A stretch of 64,000 bases of DNA, taken from Haliangium sp050303215. Its GTDB lineage: Bacteria; Myxococcota_A; Polyangia; Haliangiales; Haliangiaceae. Of the stretch, positions 21,756-30,674 are shown in pieces. The position numbers and the translations under genes are program-made. The notes beneath the pieces are model-generated. The model saw only the letters and a list, made by a program, of their open reading frames with translations, was not told where the DNA came from and searched no databases. The first letter of the stretch is position 1; each line of letters starts with the position of its first letter. Location of the stretch: NCBI RefSeq assembly GCF_050303215.1, contig NZ_JBNLBH010000063.1:32918-96917 (forward strand), in the 5' to 3' direction.

Positions 21756-22583
21756 TCACGAGCAGGACCCGGCGCTCTGCGCGGCTCGATAACGGGCCTC
21801 GATGACCGCGCGGACGTCGGGCTTGGGGGCTCGGGGCCGGTGATGACCGCGCCTGGTGAAAGCTGTGGGCTCCGGGTTGATGTCGATGTCGTCGTCTTCT
21901 TGTTCGTGGATGAGGAAGTGGGGGGCGTCGAAGGGGACGTCGATCTTCTGAATCCGGCGGATCGCGCGGGCCCGTAGAGCCAGGTCGCGCGCAGGTCGGT
22001 CGGCTCGTTCGTCGCACGCGGCCTCTCTCCGAGCGCGGATGCGCCGGGCGTCGCCGTGGTCGTCGCGCGCAGGCGCGTCGTCGGGGCGCGGCGCGTGGAC
22101 GCTCGGCGGCGTCGTCGCAGCCGCGGCGCCGCCCGTGGGTCCGGGGCGGTCGCCGGGGTCGCCGCCGGGGCCGCCATCGGGCGGGACCATGCGCATGCCC
22201 CTGACCTGCTCGATGCGCCGCTCGGTGTGGACGATGAGATCGTCGCACGCGCTCATCAGTTGGCGTAACGACGCAGCGGTCGCGGTGACATACGTGTGCA
22301 TGCGGCCGGCGTCGAGGCGATGCGCCCGCTGGACCGCGCTCCGGTCGCGGCGTTCGGGTTCGACCGTGGCAGGGCCGGTGACGGCGTCGTCGATGACGCC
22401 CGGGGATGACGGGAGCCGGCCGGGGAAGGGCAGGTAGGGCAGCCGAGAGAGCGTGTCCTCGGCGCCGTAGGCCATGGCCTCGGTGTCAGTGAGAACCCGG
22501 CGCAGGTCCTCGATGTGCGTGAGTACGTCGATGAGAAGTTGGCTCGGCGTGGGGAGCCGTTTATCGTCCCTGGTGTTGGGCAT
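21756..22583 (-). CDS. unknown protein, copy B of a two-member family in this window
   Basis: The product has 275 residues and is related to copy A (13308-14054) over its first 115 residues. Shared blocks are the N-terminal helix (DVLTHIEDLRR), EAMAYGAEDTLSRLPYLP, and the helix RMHTYVTATAASLRQLMSAC followed by DDLIVH. The middle is a disordered Pro/Gly/Arg/Asp-rich linker. The C-terminal part (AIRRIQKIDVPFDAPHFLI and then an acidic EQEDDDIDI) differs from copy A. The ATG at 22581-22583 is preferred to an ATG 216 bases upstream because family similarity begins at once (MPNTRDD against MSTKRDD) and GAAAGG lies 12 bases before it. A perfect 13-bp hairpin precedes the ribosome site. No function can be assigned. 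Confidence 0.72.
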   Translation of the reverse strand: MPNTRDDKRLPTPSQLLIDVLTHIEDLRRVLTDTEAMAYGAEDTLSRLPYLPFPGRLPSSPGVIDDAVTGPATVEPERRDRSAVQRAHRLDAGRMHTYVTATAASLRQLMSACDDLIVHTERRIEQVRGMRMVPPDGGPGGDPGDRPGPTGGAAAATTPPSVHAPRPDDAPARDDHGDARRIRARREAACDERADRPARDLALRARAIRRIQKIDVPFDAPHFLIHEQEDDDIDINPEPTAFTRRGHHRPRAPKPDVRAVIEARYRAAQSAGSCS

Positions 22584-23013
22584 TTTTTGTGGGTGCCTTT
22601 CGTGGCGGGCCGGGGCGCTGGGTTGTACAGCGCCCCGGCCGCTTTGTGCTTGGTCGTGCGTGGGTTGGTTTTCGTCTCTTGGGTCGATTGATCTCGTCAG
22701 CGGCCGGCCGATTCGGGAAATAGCGTGCTGCTGCTTGGGGAGAGGGCGCGCGGTGAAGCAGCACGGACAAGTGTACCGAGGCACGGTTGGGAAAGACAAG
22801 ATGAAAGTGGGGGTAAATGAGAATCAGGTTGGTTGATCAGGTATCGAGCCGAGGGAGGTGTCGAGATCGATCGGGGATTCGCGACCCGACGACGCGAGCG
22901 CCGAGATGGCGGCAGACGCAAGGTGTCAGTGCAGCGGGCGCACCTTCCGCCCTTGGGCGCCTGCTCGTACCTTGTGGAGTGCAATGCAGATACCCCGGAT
23001 GGAGGACCACAGA
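22584..23013. other. divergent intergenic region between copy B and the methyltransferase
   Basis: Apart from the copy B leader hairpin nothing coding is supported. The part from about 22700 to 22860 is less GC-rich (for example AAGACAAGATGAAAGTGGGGG) and probably holds the promoters. A GAGGGAGGTGTCGAG at about 22851 also occurs near 27062 in the right dispersed repeat. GGAGG at 23001-23005 is the methyltransferase ribosome site. Confidence 0.5.
22608..22640. promoter_or_regulatory. leader hairpin of copy B
   Basis: GGCCGGGGCGCTG (22608-22620) and CAGCGCCCCGGCC (22628-22640) form a perfect 13-bp inverted repeat with a 7-base loop, 24 bases upstream of the copy B ATG. The same arm sequence occurs in the leader of copy A. 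No T-run follows on either strand, so a terminator is unlikely. Confidence 0.65.
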
Positions 23014-23850
23014 ATGAGCCATACTGGAGCTGATTGGGTAGAGACGCGGAGCGCCCGCTGGTGCGCCCACCTTCCACGACTCGAAGCGTTGCTCGCGCCG
23101 GTCGACGAGCCGTTGATCGAGGCGCTTCGCCTTGACGCTCCCTATCGTGTCGCCGACGTCGGTTGCGGAGGCGGGGGCACCGCGCTGGAGATCGAGCGGA
23201 ACGCCCCGAAGGGGACGGTCGTGCACGGCTTCGACATCTCACCAGCGATGGTCGAGGCGGCCAGGGCTCGCGCTCGTGAGGAGCGGCGCGGTACCACCTT
23301 CGATGTCGCTGACGTGGCGAGCAGGATGGCCGCAGCGCCGTATCAGCGGCTCAGCTCTCGTTTCGGCGTGATGTTCTTTCGCGATCCGATGGCGGCGTTC
23401 GCTAACCTTCGACGGTGGCTTGCCCCCGGGGGCCGGTTTGCATTCGCGGTGTGGGCCGACCCCGCTGACAATCCCTGGACGACGAGCGTGGGTGAGGCCG
23501 TGGCCAGTGTCATCGACCTGCCTGTCTCCGAGCCCGATGCGCCCGGTCCGTTCCGCTACGCCGAGGTCGGGAGGTTGGTCACGCTGCTCGAACAGGCGGC
23601 GCTCGCCGAGATCGAGGTGCGCACATGGCAAGGCGAGCTCGCCGTGGGAGGAGAGCTTTCGCCACGAGAGGCCGCTCACTTCGCGCTGTCGTCGTTCTCG
23701 ACGTATGCGGAGCGACTCGCGGACGCGGGCGGCGATGCGTTCGACACCGCTCATCGAGCGCTTACGGCTCGGTTCGCCAAGCACCACCGTGACGGCGCAG
23801 TGAGGATGAACGCGAGCGTCCACATGGTCACCGGCGTTCGCGCTGACTGA
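23014..23850 (+). CDS. class I SAM-dependent methyltransferase
   Basis: The product has 278 residues. Motif I is VADVGCGGGGTALEIE (about residues 46-61), with the acidic loop GFDISPAMVEAA following and FDVADVAS as the adenine-binding region; the later RRWLAPGGRFAFAVW strand is typical of the UbiE/Methyltransf_25 type. The start at ATG 23014 is chosen because GGAGG ends 8 bases upstream; in-frame ATGs at 22984 and 22999 are weaker. Substrate unknown. Its 3' end overlaps the convergent LysR gene by 23 bases. Confidence 0.87.
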   Translation: MSHTGADWVETRSARWCAHLPRLEALLAPVDEPLIEALRLDAPYRVADVGCGGGGTALEIERNAPKGTVVHGFDISPAMVEAARARAREERRGTTFDVADVASRMAAAPYQRLSSRFGVMFFRDPMAAFANLRRWLAPGGRFAFAVWADPADNPWTTSVGEAVASVIDLPVSEPDAPGPFRYAEVGRLVTLLEQAALAEIEVRTWQGELAVGGELSPREAAHFALSSFSTYAERLADAGGDAFDTAHRALTARFAKHHRDGAVRMNASVHMVTGVRAD

Positions 23851-24760
23851 TGCGCCGCGGTGTCGGCGCGTCGGCTCGTCGATCGGAGCACACGTCGCGG
23901 ACGCACTGTCTGAGCCAGATATGCGCCGGATCCGCGTCGAGCCGTGGGTGCCACAACATCGAGATCTTGATCTCGGGGGTGGCGAACGGGAGCTCGAAGG
24001 TGTGCATTCCGTCCCGCTGGAGCTCGGTGTGACGCTCGGGAACGCAGGCGACGAGATCGGTGGAGCGAGCCAGGGCCAGCGCGGACGAAAAGCCGCCGAC
24101 GACGGTGCTGACCTCACGCTCGATATCGAGCTTGGCCAGCGCGCCGTCAACGGGGCCATGCACGTGCTGCGGCACCTCGACGTGCTTGTACCTGCAAAAC
24201 CGCTTCGTGGTCACGCCCGCTGTCGTCAGTGGGTGCCCAGCGCGGACGGCTCCGATGAAGCGATCGCGAAACAGCGCGCGTGTGCGGACCTCGGGGCCGG
24301 TCGCCTTGCCGACAACGCCGGTTTCGAGATCGACGGATCCGTCGCGGAGGGGCGCGCTCTCTCGATTGAGCTTATGGACGAAGCACAATCGGATTCGAGG
24401 CGCGTCGGCGTTCACGCGGTCGATGAGAGCGGGGCCGAAGTTTTCGACGAAGCCCTCCCCGGTGCGTATCGTGAAGGTGCGCGCGATGCTCGCCAGATCG
24501 ATCTCCACGGGTCGCAGCACGGTCACCGCGGTGCGGACGAGATCGTTCACCTGTTCGCGTAGCTCGATCGCGCGCGGTGTCGGCACCAGGCTGCGCCCGG
24601 CCCGTACGAGCAGTGGGTCGCCAGTCGCCGCGCGCAAACGCGCGAGCGTTCGGCTCATCGCCGACGCACTCAAGCCCAGGCGTCGGGCGGCCGCGGCCAC
24701 ACTCTGTTCTTCGAGGAGAGCCTCGAGGGCAACCAGTAGGTTGAGGTCGGGCGTGGACAC
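23828..24760 (-). CDS. LysR family transcriptional regulator
   Basis: The product has 310 residues. The N-terminal winged helix (about residues 4-62) includes LLVALEALLEEQSVAAAARR and LSASAMSRTLARLR, diagnostic for LysR proteins, with a NodD/LinR-like subgroup feel (NLLVALEALL). The effector-binding domain follows from about 90. It is convergent with the methyltransferase gene and divergent from the amine oxidase gene (133 bp), which is its most likely target since LysR regulators usually control the divergent neighbour. Confidence 0.93.
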   Translation of the reverse strand: MSTPDLNLLVALEALLEEQSVAAAARRLGLSASAMSRTLARLRAATGDPLLVRAGRSLVPTPRAIELREQVNDLVRTAVTVLRPVEIDLASIARTFTIRTGEGFVENFGPALIDRVNADAPRIRLCFVHKLNRESAPLRDGSVDLETGVVGKATGPEVRTRALFRDRFIGAVRAGHPLTTAGVTTKRFCRYKHVEVPQHVHGPVDGALAKLDIEREVSTVVGGFSSALALARSTDLVACVPERHTELQRDGMHTFELPFATPEIKISMLWHPRLDADPAHIWLRQCVRDVCSDRRADAPTPRRISQRERR

Positions 24761-24893
24761 GACCCATGGTAGTGGTGCGGTCAGATGGCGTCAAGCGCGG
24801 GCATTGTGCTGGCGCTGGGAGCGTGGTGAGGCCCGCGGATGGTCATTGTCGGCGTGCTGGGGGTTGGGTATCGTCGTCGCAGGAGGTGATTTC

Positions 24894-26825
24894 GTGGCCA
24901 ATTCTCAGAGTCGAGCGAAGTTTCTGCGCAAGTTCCCCGCGGCCCGAGCGTGGGCTGCTCTCGGCAAGGCGACCGCACAGCAAGCCGCCGTCACCCCGGG
25001 CGCGGTCAAGCTCAAGTCCCGGCAGCACGCGGGCAAGCGGGCGGTGGTGATTGGTTCTGGGGTTGGAGGACTCACCACTGCGTACGAGCTGTTGGCCCAG
25101 GACAGCGGCATGCAGGTGACGGTGCTCGAGGCCCGCGATCGCACCGGGGGTCGCTGCTTGAGCCTGCGCACGGGCGATACGCTGGTCGAGGACGCCGACA
25201 GCGAGCTGTTCGACTCGAAGCCCGGTGAGCCGCAGGTGGTGCGGTTCAAGCGCCCGGTCGGCGACGCCGAGCCTTACCTCAACGCGGGGCCCGGGCGGAT
25301 TCCGTCGAGCCACAAGCGGCTGCTCTCGTACCTCCAACAATTCGGCGTCGACGTCGAGGTCTACGTGATGAATTCGGGGTCGAACCTGGTGCAGATGGAG
25401 GGCGGCCCGTTTGATTCCAGCCCGGTGGCGTACCGTCGACTCGAGCACAACACCCGCGGGTGGCTCGCCGAGATGGTCTACAAGAACGCGGCGACCTTGC
25501 TCGAGCACGCCGACCTCGACCTCCCCGACGATCCCGACGAGCGCCAGGCCATGCTCGACGAGCGCGCCGAGCAGCTTCGCGACCTGATGGTGTCCTTCGG
25601 CGAGCTGAGCGCGCAGGGCGAGTACGCGCCCACGGCTGGTGAATCGGGGCTGGAGGACGGCCGTACCCGCGCCGGCTACGACGTCCTGCCTGGCGTCGCC
25701 GCGGGCCAGACCTCATCGCCCTTGCGCTTCGATGAGCTGCTCGCGTCGGAGTTTTGGGACAAGACCCGCTTCTATCAGCCCGTCGACTTCACCTGGCAGC
25801 CCACGCTGTTCCAGCCGGTCGGCGGCATGGATCGAGTGCAGCACGCCTTTGCCCAGCAGGTGGCGGCCAAGGGTGGCACCATTCACCTCAACAGCCCGGT
25901 CAAGCTAATCGACTGGGATCCACAGGCGCGCGAGTTCGTCATCCACGTCAGCCAGATCGGGACTGAAGAGGTCGTGGAGCACCGGGCGGATTACTGCTTC
26001 TGCAACCTGGCGATGCCGTTCCTGAGCCGGATCCTATCCCCACGGCTCCAGAGCCCGACCCCGGGTGAGGGACTTCACGACCCGTTCAAGGCCAGCCTGC
26101 GCGCGGTCTACAAGGCGCAGTTCGCTCCCCCCGAGTCCGAGGATAGCGACAGCGACTACAGGGCGCGGTTCTTGGCTGACACGACCAAGGTTGGCTGGCA
26201 GGCACCTCGCTGCCTGTGGCAAGGCTCGACCATCGAGACCAAGCTCGACCCGAGCACCGGCGAGCATCTGCTCGACATCCCCGACTCGGAGGTCGGGGTC
26301 GTCCCGATCTTCGGCGGCATCTCCTGGACTGACGACGACATCGTACAGATCTGGTATCCGTCGTGCGACTACCACGGCAAGCTCGGGATCTTGACCGGGG
26401 CGTACAACTTCTCCGAGGTCGCCCATCATTGGGGCACGCTCGACGTCCAGACCCGGCTGGACAAGGCCCGTGAAGGCGCCAAGCGTTTTGGCGAGGCGTT
26501 TGGCGACGGGCTCCGCGACGGGGTCGCGATCGCCTGGCAGAACATGCGTTACATCAAAGGCGGCTGGTCGCAGTGGCACGTCGTCGAGGACTCGGTGTTG
26601 CACTTCAACGTCCTGGCCCAGGGGTCGGGGATCTACGGCGACGACTGCACGCCCTCCGAGCCGGTGTTCTTCATCGTCGGCGACCAGCTCTCGTCGTTAC
26701 CCGGCTGGCAGGAGGGAGCCATCGCCTCCGCGCTCAACGCGTTGAGCCGCGTTGCCCGGCCAGACCTCGAGATTCCGCACCTCGACGCGCTGCCCGATAC
26801 ACGACTCATCGTCGAGGGTGTATAG
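24894..26825 (+). CDS. FAD-dependent amine oxidase (flavin monoamine/L-amino-acid oxidase family)
   Basis: The product has 643 residues. The dinucleotide-binding motif VVIGSGVGGLTTAYELL (about residues 50-66) is followed by the second conserved piece EARDRTGGRC. The family C-terminal FAD contact is GDQLSSLPGWQEGAIASALN near residue 610. A basic N-terminal extension of about 48 residues precedes the Rossmann strand, without an obvious signal peptide. Start is GTG at 24894, supported by AGGAGG seven bases upstream; the longer open frame is antisense to the LysR gene. Substrate is not predictable; polyamines made by the nearby pathway are one possibility, amino acids another. Confidence 0.88.
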   Translation: MANSQSRAKFLRKFPAARAWAALGKATAQQAAVTPGAVKLKSRQHAGKRAVVIGSGVGGLTTAYELLAQDSGMQVTVLEARDRTGGRCLSLRTGDTLVEDADSELFDSKPGEPQVVRFKRPVGDAEPYLNAGPGRIPSSHKRLLSYLQQFGVDVEVYVMNSGSNLVQMEGGPFDSSPVAYRRLEHNTRGWLAEMVYKNAATLLEHADLDLPDDPDERQAMLDERAEQLRDLMVSFGELSAQGEYAPTAGESGLEDGRTRAGYDVLPGVAAGQTSSPLRFDELLASEFWDKTRFYQPVDFTWQPTLFQPVGGMDRVQHAFAQQVAAKGGTIHLNSPVKLIDWDPQAREFVIHVSQIGTEEVVEHRADYCFCNLAMPFLSRILSPRLQSPTPGEGLHDPFKASLRAVYKAQFAPPESEDSDSDYRARFLADTTKVGWQAPRCLWQGSTIETKLDPSTGEHLLDIPDSEVGVVPIFGGISWTDDDIVQIWYPSCDYHGKLGILTGAYNFSEVAHHWGTLDVQTRLDKAREGAKRFGEAFGDGLRDGVAIAWQNMRYIKGGWSQWHVVEDSVLHFNVLAQGSGIYGDDCTPSEPVFFIVGDQLSSLPGWQEGAIASALNALSRVARPDLEIPHLDALPDTRLIVEGV

Positions 26826-27006
26826 GGCACGATGTGCGCCCCGGCGGGCACGGTAGAGTCGAGACACACGAAGCAAGCACATCGAGCTCGAATCATGAGC
26901 GCAGAGGCCCGGACGGGGCCATGGGCCCGAAGGCGGCGTCGCCGACTGCTCCGACCGGCAGAGAGCGGACAGGGGGCGAGATTGGCCGCGAAGGGAGTGA
27001 GCGTGT

Positions 27007-27029
27007 GCACTTCGGCTACGCCGAAGTGC
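27007..27029 (+). terminator. strong hairpin downstream of the amine oxidase gene
   Basis: A 10-bp perfect stem with loop TAC lies about 180 bases past the amine oxidase stop. No T-run follows, so it may act as a terminator only with Rho or as a processing stem. Low certainty. Confidence 0.3.
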
Positions 27030-27069
27030 CTAGCCATCGCCGCAGGCTACGGCCCGGACGCCAGGGAGG

Positions 27070-27190
27070 TGTCGAGGCGAGGTGAACGCCGGCAGCCATG
27101 GGGGAAGGATTCGTTGAGTGGAGGGCGAGATAGGCGTTCTTGCGAAGCCGTTCGCCGGTAGGGCCCGTGGCCCCGGCCGGGCCGGGCAAG
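27070..27190 (-). repeat. dispersed repeat, right copy (inverted)
   Basis: Its reverse complement aligns with 21061-21175, best over CGGCGAACGGCT through CCTCCACTCAACGA, with several scattered substitutions. Inverted orientation relative to the left copy means the pair could support inversion or mark the ends of an inserted segment. Confidence 0.6.
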
Positions 27191-27246
27191 GTCAGACTCG
27201 AGCTGACGGCCGCGTAAACCTGGCCGGGCCCGGGCAAGGTCTTCTG

Positions 27247-28890
27247 CTAGCCCAGCAGCCGAGCCCGCAGTCGGTCGCCGAGCGCGTCCACGAGCACGAC
27301 CGTGCCCACCAGGACCACGATGAGGGCGGCGAGATCATGCATATGGAACAGACTCAGCGACGTGTGCAGCGCGTCCCCGAGCCCACCCGCGCCGACGAAG
27401 CCGACCATCGTGGTGGCGCGGATATTGACCTCGAAGCGATACAGCCCATACGACACCAGCCGGGGCGCGACCTGCGGCAGGGCCCCGTACACATAGCGCG
27501 CGACCCGCCCGGCCCCGGCCTTCTCGAGCAGCACCAGCGGCGCCGGCTCGGCCTCTTCCAGCACGTCGCCGTACAGCCGGGCCAAAATGCCCAGCGTATG
27601 CACGCCCACGGCCAGCGCGCCGGCCGTGACTCCCGGCCCGACCCACACGATGAACAGCAGCGCCCACACCAGCTCGGGCAGGGCCCGCAACACCTGCGAC
27701 AGCAGCCGCGTGACCGCCATCAGCCCGACCCGGACCACCCCCGCCAGCCCCGACCGGCCCGGCGGCGCGGGCAGATACCCGCCGACCGTGAACGTCCACG
27801 CCGCCAGCGGCGCCAGCACCAGCGCCCCGGCCGCCGCCACCAGCGTCGCGCTCCAAGCCATCGCCACCGTGACCACGGCCTCTCCCGCCGCCTCGACCCA
27901 GAACCCCAGGTCCGCCGTCGGACTCCCAAAACCAGCCAAGAACCGCCGCGCCTGCTCCAGCGCGTCGGCGCTGAACATCGCCCCCCAGGGCACCTCCAGC
28001 CACAGCAGCGAGCCCGCGACGGCCGCGCCCAACAGCGCGCTCAGCGTGCCCGTCGAGCTCCGCCGCAGCCGCAGACTCGCCGCCTCCAGCGCGATTGCCA
28101 ACAGCAGCACCGCGGCCAGCGTCGTCGCCAGCTTGTCGAATTGATAGTAGCGCAGGCTCAGCTCGATCTCCTGCCCCAGCCCCCCGGCCCCGACCACGCC
28201 CAGGATCGCTCCGCTGCGGATCGCGCACTCCAGCCGGAACAGCGCGTACGCCACCCACTGCCGCCGCACCAGCGGGAACACCCCGTACAGGAACACCGCC
28301 GTGCGCCCCGCGCCGGCCCCGGCCAACGACCGCGCCGGGGCCGCAGGGGCGGCCTCGATGAGCTCCGCGTACAGCCGTCCGAGCACCCCCGCGAAGCTCA
28401 CCCCGATGGCCAACACCGCCGCCCCCGGCCCCAGCCCGAAGATGCGCACGAACAGGAACGCCCATACGATCTCGGGCACGGCCCGGAACCCAGCCAGCAG
28501 CGCCCGCGCCAGCGCCCGCGTGCCCGCGCTCGTGACCGTGCCCGCACGCGACCGCCGCGGCCCGTGAACCAGCCCGGGCCAGCGCGCTGCGACCAAGCTC
28601 AGGGCCGCCCCGAGGACCAGGGCCAGCGCCGTGCCCAGCACCCCGATGGCCAGGCTGTCCACGGCCAGGCGGGCCACCCGGGCCACGTACTCGGCGCTGA
28701 GATCCGGGCGGGCCAGGCCGCTCGCCGTGTCGGTCAGCGCGCCCATCTCGCCCCCGCGCCACAGCGTGGCCAGCGCGCTCAGGTCGACGCCGCTGTGCCA
28801 GGCGCAGGCCACCAGCGACACCAGGACCAGGCCCAGCCAGCTCAAGGTCGCCCGGTACCGGGCCGGGACCATCGGCTCAGGCGCGTTCAC
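27247..28890 (-). CDS. phnE: phosphonate/phosphate-type ABC permease, tandem PhnE fusion
   Basis: The product has 547 residues, about twice the usual PhnE length, and reads as two permease domains in one chain. Each half has a FRAVPEIVWAFLFV or LRALPELVWALLFI helix, an EAA-type loop (AGAGRTAVFLYGVFPLV; AGAGRVARYVYGALPQVAP) and a VGAGGLG motif. Fusion would let one polypeptide form the whole membrane pore. The ATG overlaps the end of the ATPase gene by 14 bases. Third gene of a PhnD-PhnC-PhnE operon. Phosphonate, phosphite or phosphate could be the substrate; no C-P lyase or phosphite dehydrogenase is nearby. Confidence 0.92.
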   Translation of the reverse strand: MNAPEPMVPARYRATLSWLGLVLVSLVACAWHSGVDLSALATLWRGGEMGALTDTASGLARPDLSAEYVARVARLAVDSLAIGVLGTALALVLGAALSLVAARWPGLVHGPRRSRAGTVTSAGTRALARALLAGFRAVPEIVWAFLFVRIFGLGPGAAVLAIGVSFAGVLGRLYAELIEAAPAAPARSLAGAGAGRTAVFLYGVFPLVRRQWVAYALFRLECAIRSGAILGVVGAGGLGQEIELSLRYYQFDKLATTLAAVLLLAIALEAASLRLRRSSTGTLSALLGAAVAGSLLWLEVPWGAMFSADALEQARRFLAGFGSPTADLGFWVEAAGEAVVTVAMAWSATLVAAAGALVLAPLAAWTFTVGGYLPAPPGRSGLAGVVRVGLMAVTRLLSQVLRALPELVWALLFIVWVGPGVTAGALAVGVHTLGILARLYGDVLEEAEPAPLVLLEKAGAGRVARYVYGALPQVAPRLVSYGLYRFEVNIRATTMVGFVGAGGLGDALHTSLSLFHMHDLAALIVVLVGTVVLVDALGDRLRARLLG

Positions 28891-29641
28891 GGCTACCTTC
28901 GTACAGCGCGTCGAGATCGCCCTCGGAGACCTCGTCCGCGGCGGCGTCGAGCACGACCCGCCCGGCCCGGAGCCCGATCACACGCTCGACCGCGCCCCGA
29001 ACCTGGCCCAGCCGGTGGGTCGAGATCAGCAGCGTGGCGCCGCGCCGGCGCGCGTCCTCGGCCAGCAGCGCGATGATCTCGGCCGCCGTGGTCGGGTCGA
29101 GAGACGCCGTCGGCTCGTCCGCGCAGATCACGGCCGGCGTCCCCATCAGGGCCCGCGCCAGCGCCACTCGCTGCTTCTGCCCCCCGCTCAGATCCTCGGC
29201 CCGATCCCACTGCCGCTCGGCCAGCCCCACTCGGTCGAGCGCGGCCTGGACCGAGGTCCGCGCCGGTGGCCACAGCGCCGACGCCAGCACTCGATACCAG
29301 GGCCAGCTTGGCACCAGCCCGGCGACCAGGTTGTGGTGCACGCTGAGCCCGGGCAGGATCAGGGCCTCCTGGTCGATGAGGCCGCAGCGACGGCGGTGCC
29401 GACGCAGCGAGGCCGGCGACATCGTGCGGGTGTCCACGCCGTCCACACGGACTTCGCCCGCGCTGGCCGCGAGCGCCCCCAGCAGCAGCCGCAGCAAGGT
29501 CGACTTGCCGCTGCCGCTGGGCCCGGCCAGCGCCACCGTGGCGCCGGGCGCGAGCTCGAGGTCGACGGGCCCGAGCGCGGTGCGGTCGCCGAAGCGACGC
29601 ACCGCCGCGCGCAGGCACAGGTGCGGGGCGGGCGTGGCCAT
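28877..29641 (-). CDS. phnC: phosphonate-type ABC transporter ATPase
   Basis: The product has 254 residues. Walker A is AGPSGSGKSTLL, the signature LSGGQKQRVALARAL, and Walker B AVICADEPTASLDP; the switch histidine is in LISTHRL. Length and the GLSVHHNLVAGLVPSW segment fit PhnC. It lies 6 bases downstream of the binding-protein gene and overlaps the permease gene, so the three are one transcription unit. Confidence 0.92.
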   Translation of the reverse strand: MATPAPHLCLRAAVRRFGDRTALGPVDLELAPGATVALAGPSGSGKSTLLRLLLGALAASAGEVRVDGVDTRTMSPASLRRHRRRCGLIDQEALILPGLSVHHNLVAGLVPSWPWYRVLASALWPPARTSVQAALDRVGLAERQWDRAEDLSGGQKQRVALARALMGTPAVICADEPTASLDPTTAAEIIALLAEDARRRGATLLISTHRLGQVRGAVERVIGLRAGRVVLDAAADEVSEGDLDALYEGSRERA

Positions 29642-29647
29642 GCGCGG

Positions 29648-30586
29648 TCAGCGCAGCAGGCCTACCTTGCGGGCGACCGCTTCGATGGCGTCGAAGTCGC
29701 TGGGCTGGGCCGGGACGTAGGCCTCGGCGCCCAGGCGTTCGAGCACCGGCTGGTGGGCCGGGTTGTCGGGCGACAGGGTCAAGAACGCCTTCTGGAACCG
29801 AGCCCGCAGCTCCTCGGGCACGGCCGCGCGCGCGGTCCAGACGTAGTCGACGTAGGGCGGCGTGGTCCAGATGACCTTGACCTTGTCGGTGTCGATCTGG
29901 CCCTCGGCCACCATGCGCTCCCACACCTGCATGTTGAGCACGCCGCCCTGCACCCGCCCCGACTCGACGATCTTGGCGGTGGCGTCGTGGGCGTTGGTGA
30001 ACACCGGATCGCCGTCGAATTCGGTGTCGGGGTCGATGCCAAACTCCTGGATGAGGAAGTGGCGCGGCATCAGGTGCCCCGAGGTCGAGCTCTTGGAGCC
30101 AAACGCGAACCGCTTGCCGGCCAGGTCCGCCGGCTGGTCGATGCCGCTGTCGACGTGGGCGATGAAGACGCTGTGGAACTCGCGGTCGATGTCGCGCATG
30201 GCCACCGGCACCACCTCGGCCAGGTTGCGGGCCTGCACGTGGGTGAACCCGCCCAGCCAGGCGAAGTCGACCTTGCCCGCGACCAGGGCCTGGACCGCGG
30301 CGCCGTAGTCGGTGACCGGTACGTACTCGACCGGGACCTCGAGCGCGGCCTCGAGCAGGGTCACCAGCGGCTCGTAGCTGCGGGCCAGCTCGGTGGGGTT
30401 TTCGTCCGGGATGCCGGTAACCCGGATCGGGGTCTTGCCCTCGGGATTGCCCTGGACCTTGCCAGCGGATGCGGCGGCGGCCTCGCCGGCGGCCGGGTCG
30501 GCCCGCTGGGCGTCGCTCTTGCTGCAGCCGGGCGCTGCCAGCAGGGCCAGCGCGGCGGTGATGGTGACGGCGTAATGGGGCGACAT
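29648..30586 (-). CDS. phnD: phosphonate/phosphate-type ABC substrate-binding lipoprotein
   Basis: The product has 312 residues. A signal peptide ends APGC (Cys21), so it is lipid-anchored. The PhnD domain is clear: GIPDENPTELARSYEPLV, VDFAWLGGFTHVQARN, and FGSKSSTSGHLMPRHFL, where the SSTSG segment binds the phosphoryl oxygens. The ATG at 30584-30586 has GAAAGGAG upstream; a longer open frame into the preceding gene is rejected. It starts 88 bases after the cDPG-synthetase-like gene and may have its own promoter. Confidence 0.92.
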   Translation of the reverse strand: MSPHYAVTITAALALLAAPGCSKSDAQRADPAAGEAAAASAGKVQGNPEGKTPIRVTGIPDENPTELARSYEPLVTLLEAALEVPVEYVPVTDYGAAVQALVAGKVDFAWLGGFTHVQARNLAEVVPVAMRDIDREFHSVFIAHVDSGIDQPADLAGKRFAFGSKSSTSGHLMPRHFLIQEFGIDPDTEFDGDPVFTNAHDATAKIVESGRVQGGVLNMQVWERMVAEGQIDTDKVKVIWTTPPYVDYVWTARAAVPEELRARFQKAFLTLSPDNPAHQPVLERLGAEAYVPAQPSDFDAIEAVARKVGLLR

Positions 30587-30674
30587 GGCTCTCCTTTCGC
30601 CGCCACCATCTACTACACATGTAAGACGGCGGTCAAACCCGGCCGGCCCGCGCGGGTGCGGTGGCTGGTCTGGG

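Larger units (their letters stand above)
26826..27246. other. 421-bp intergenic stretch carrying a hairpin and the right dispersed repeat
   Basis: No gene is supported. GCACTTCGGC and GCCGAAGTGC form a perfect 10-bp stem with a 3-base loop at 27007-27029. The right copy of the dispersed repeat covers about 27070-27190. The end is rich in GGCCGGGCC-type runs. Confidence 0.55.

Noticed and set aside
27118..29076. 652-residue plus-strand open frame
   Set aside because: It is antisense to the phnE/phnC genes, with an Arg/Gln/Pro-rich composition typical of a shadow frame.
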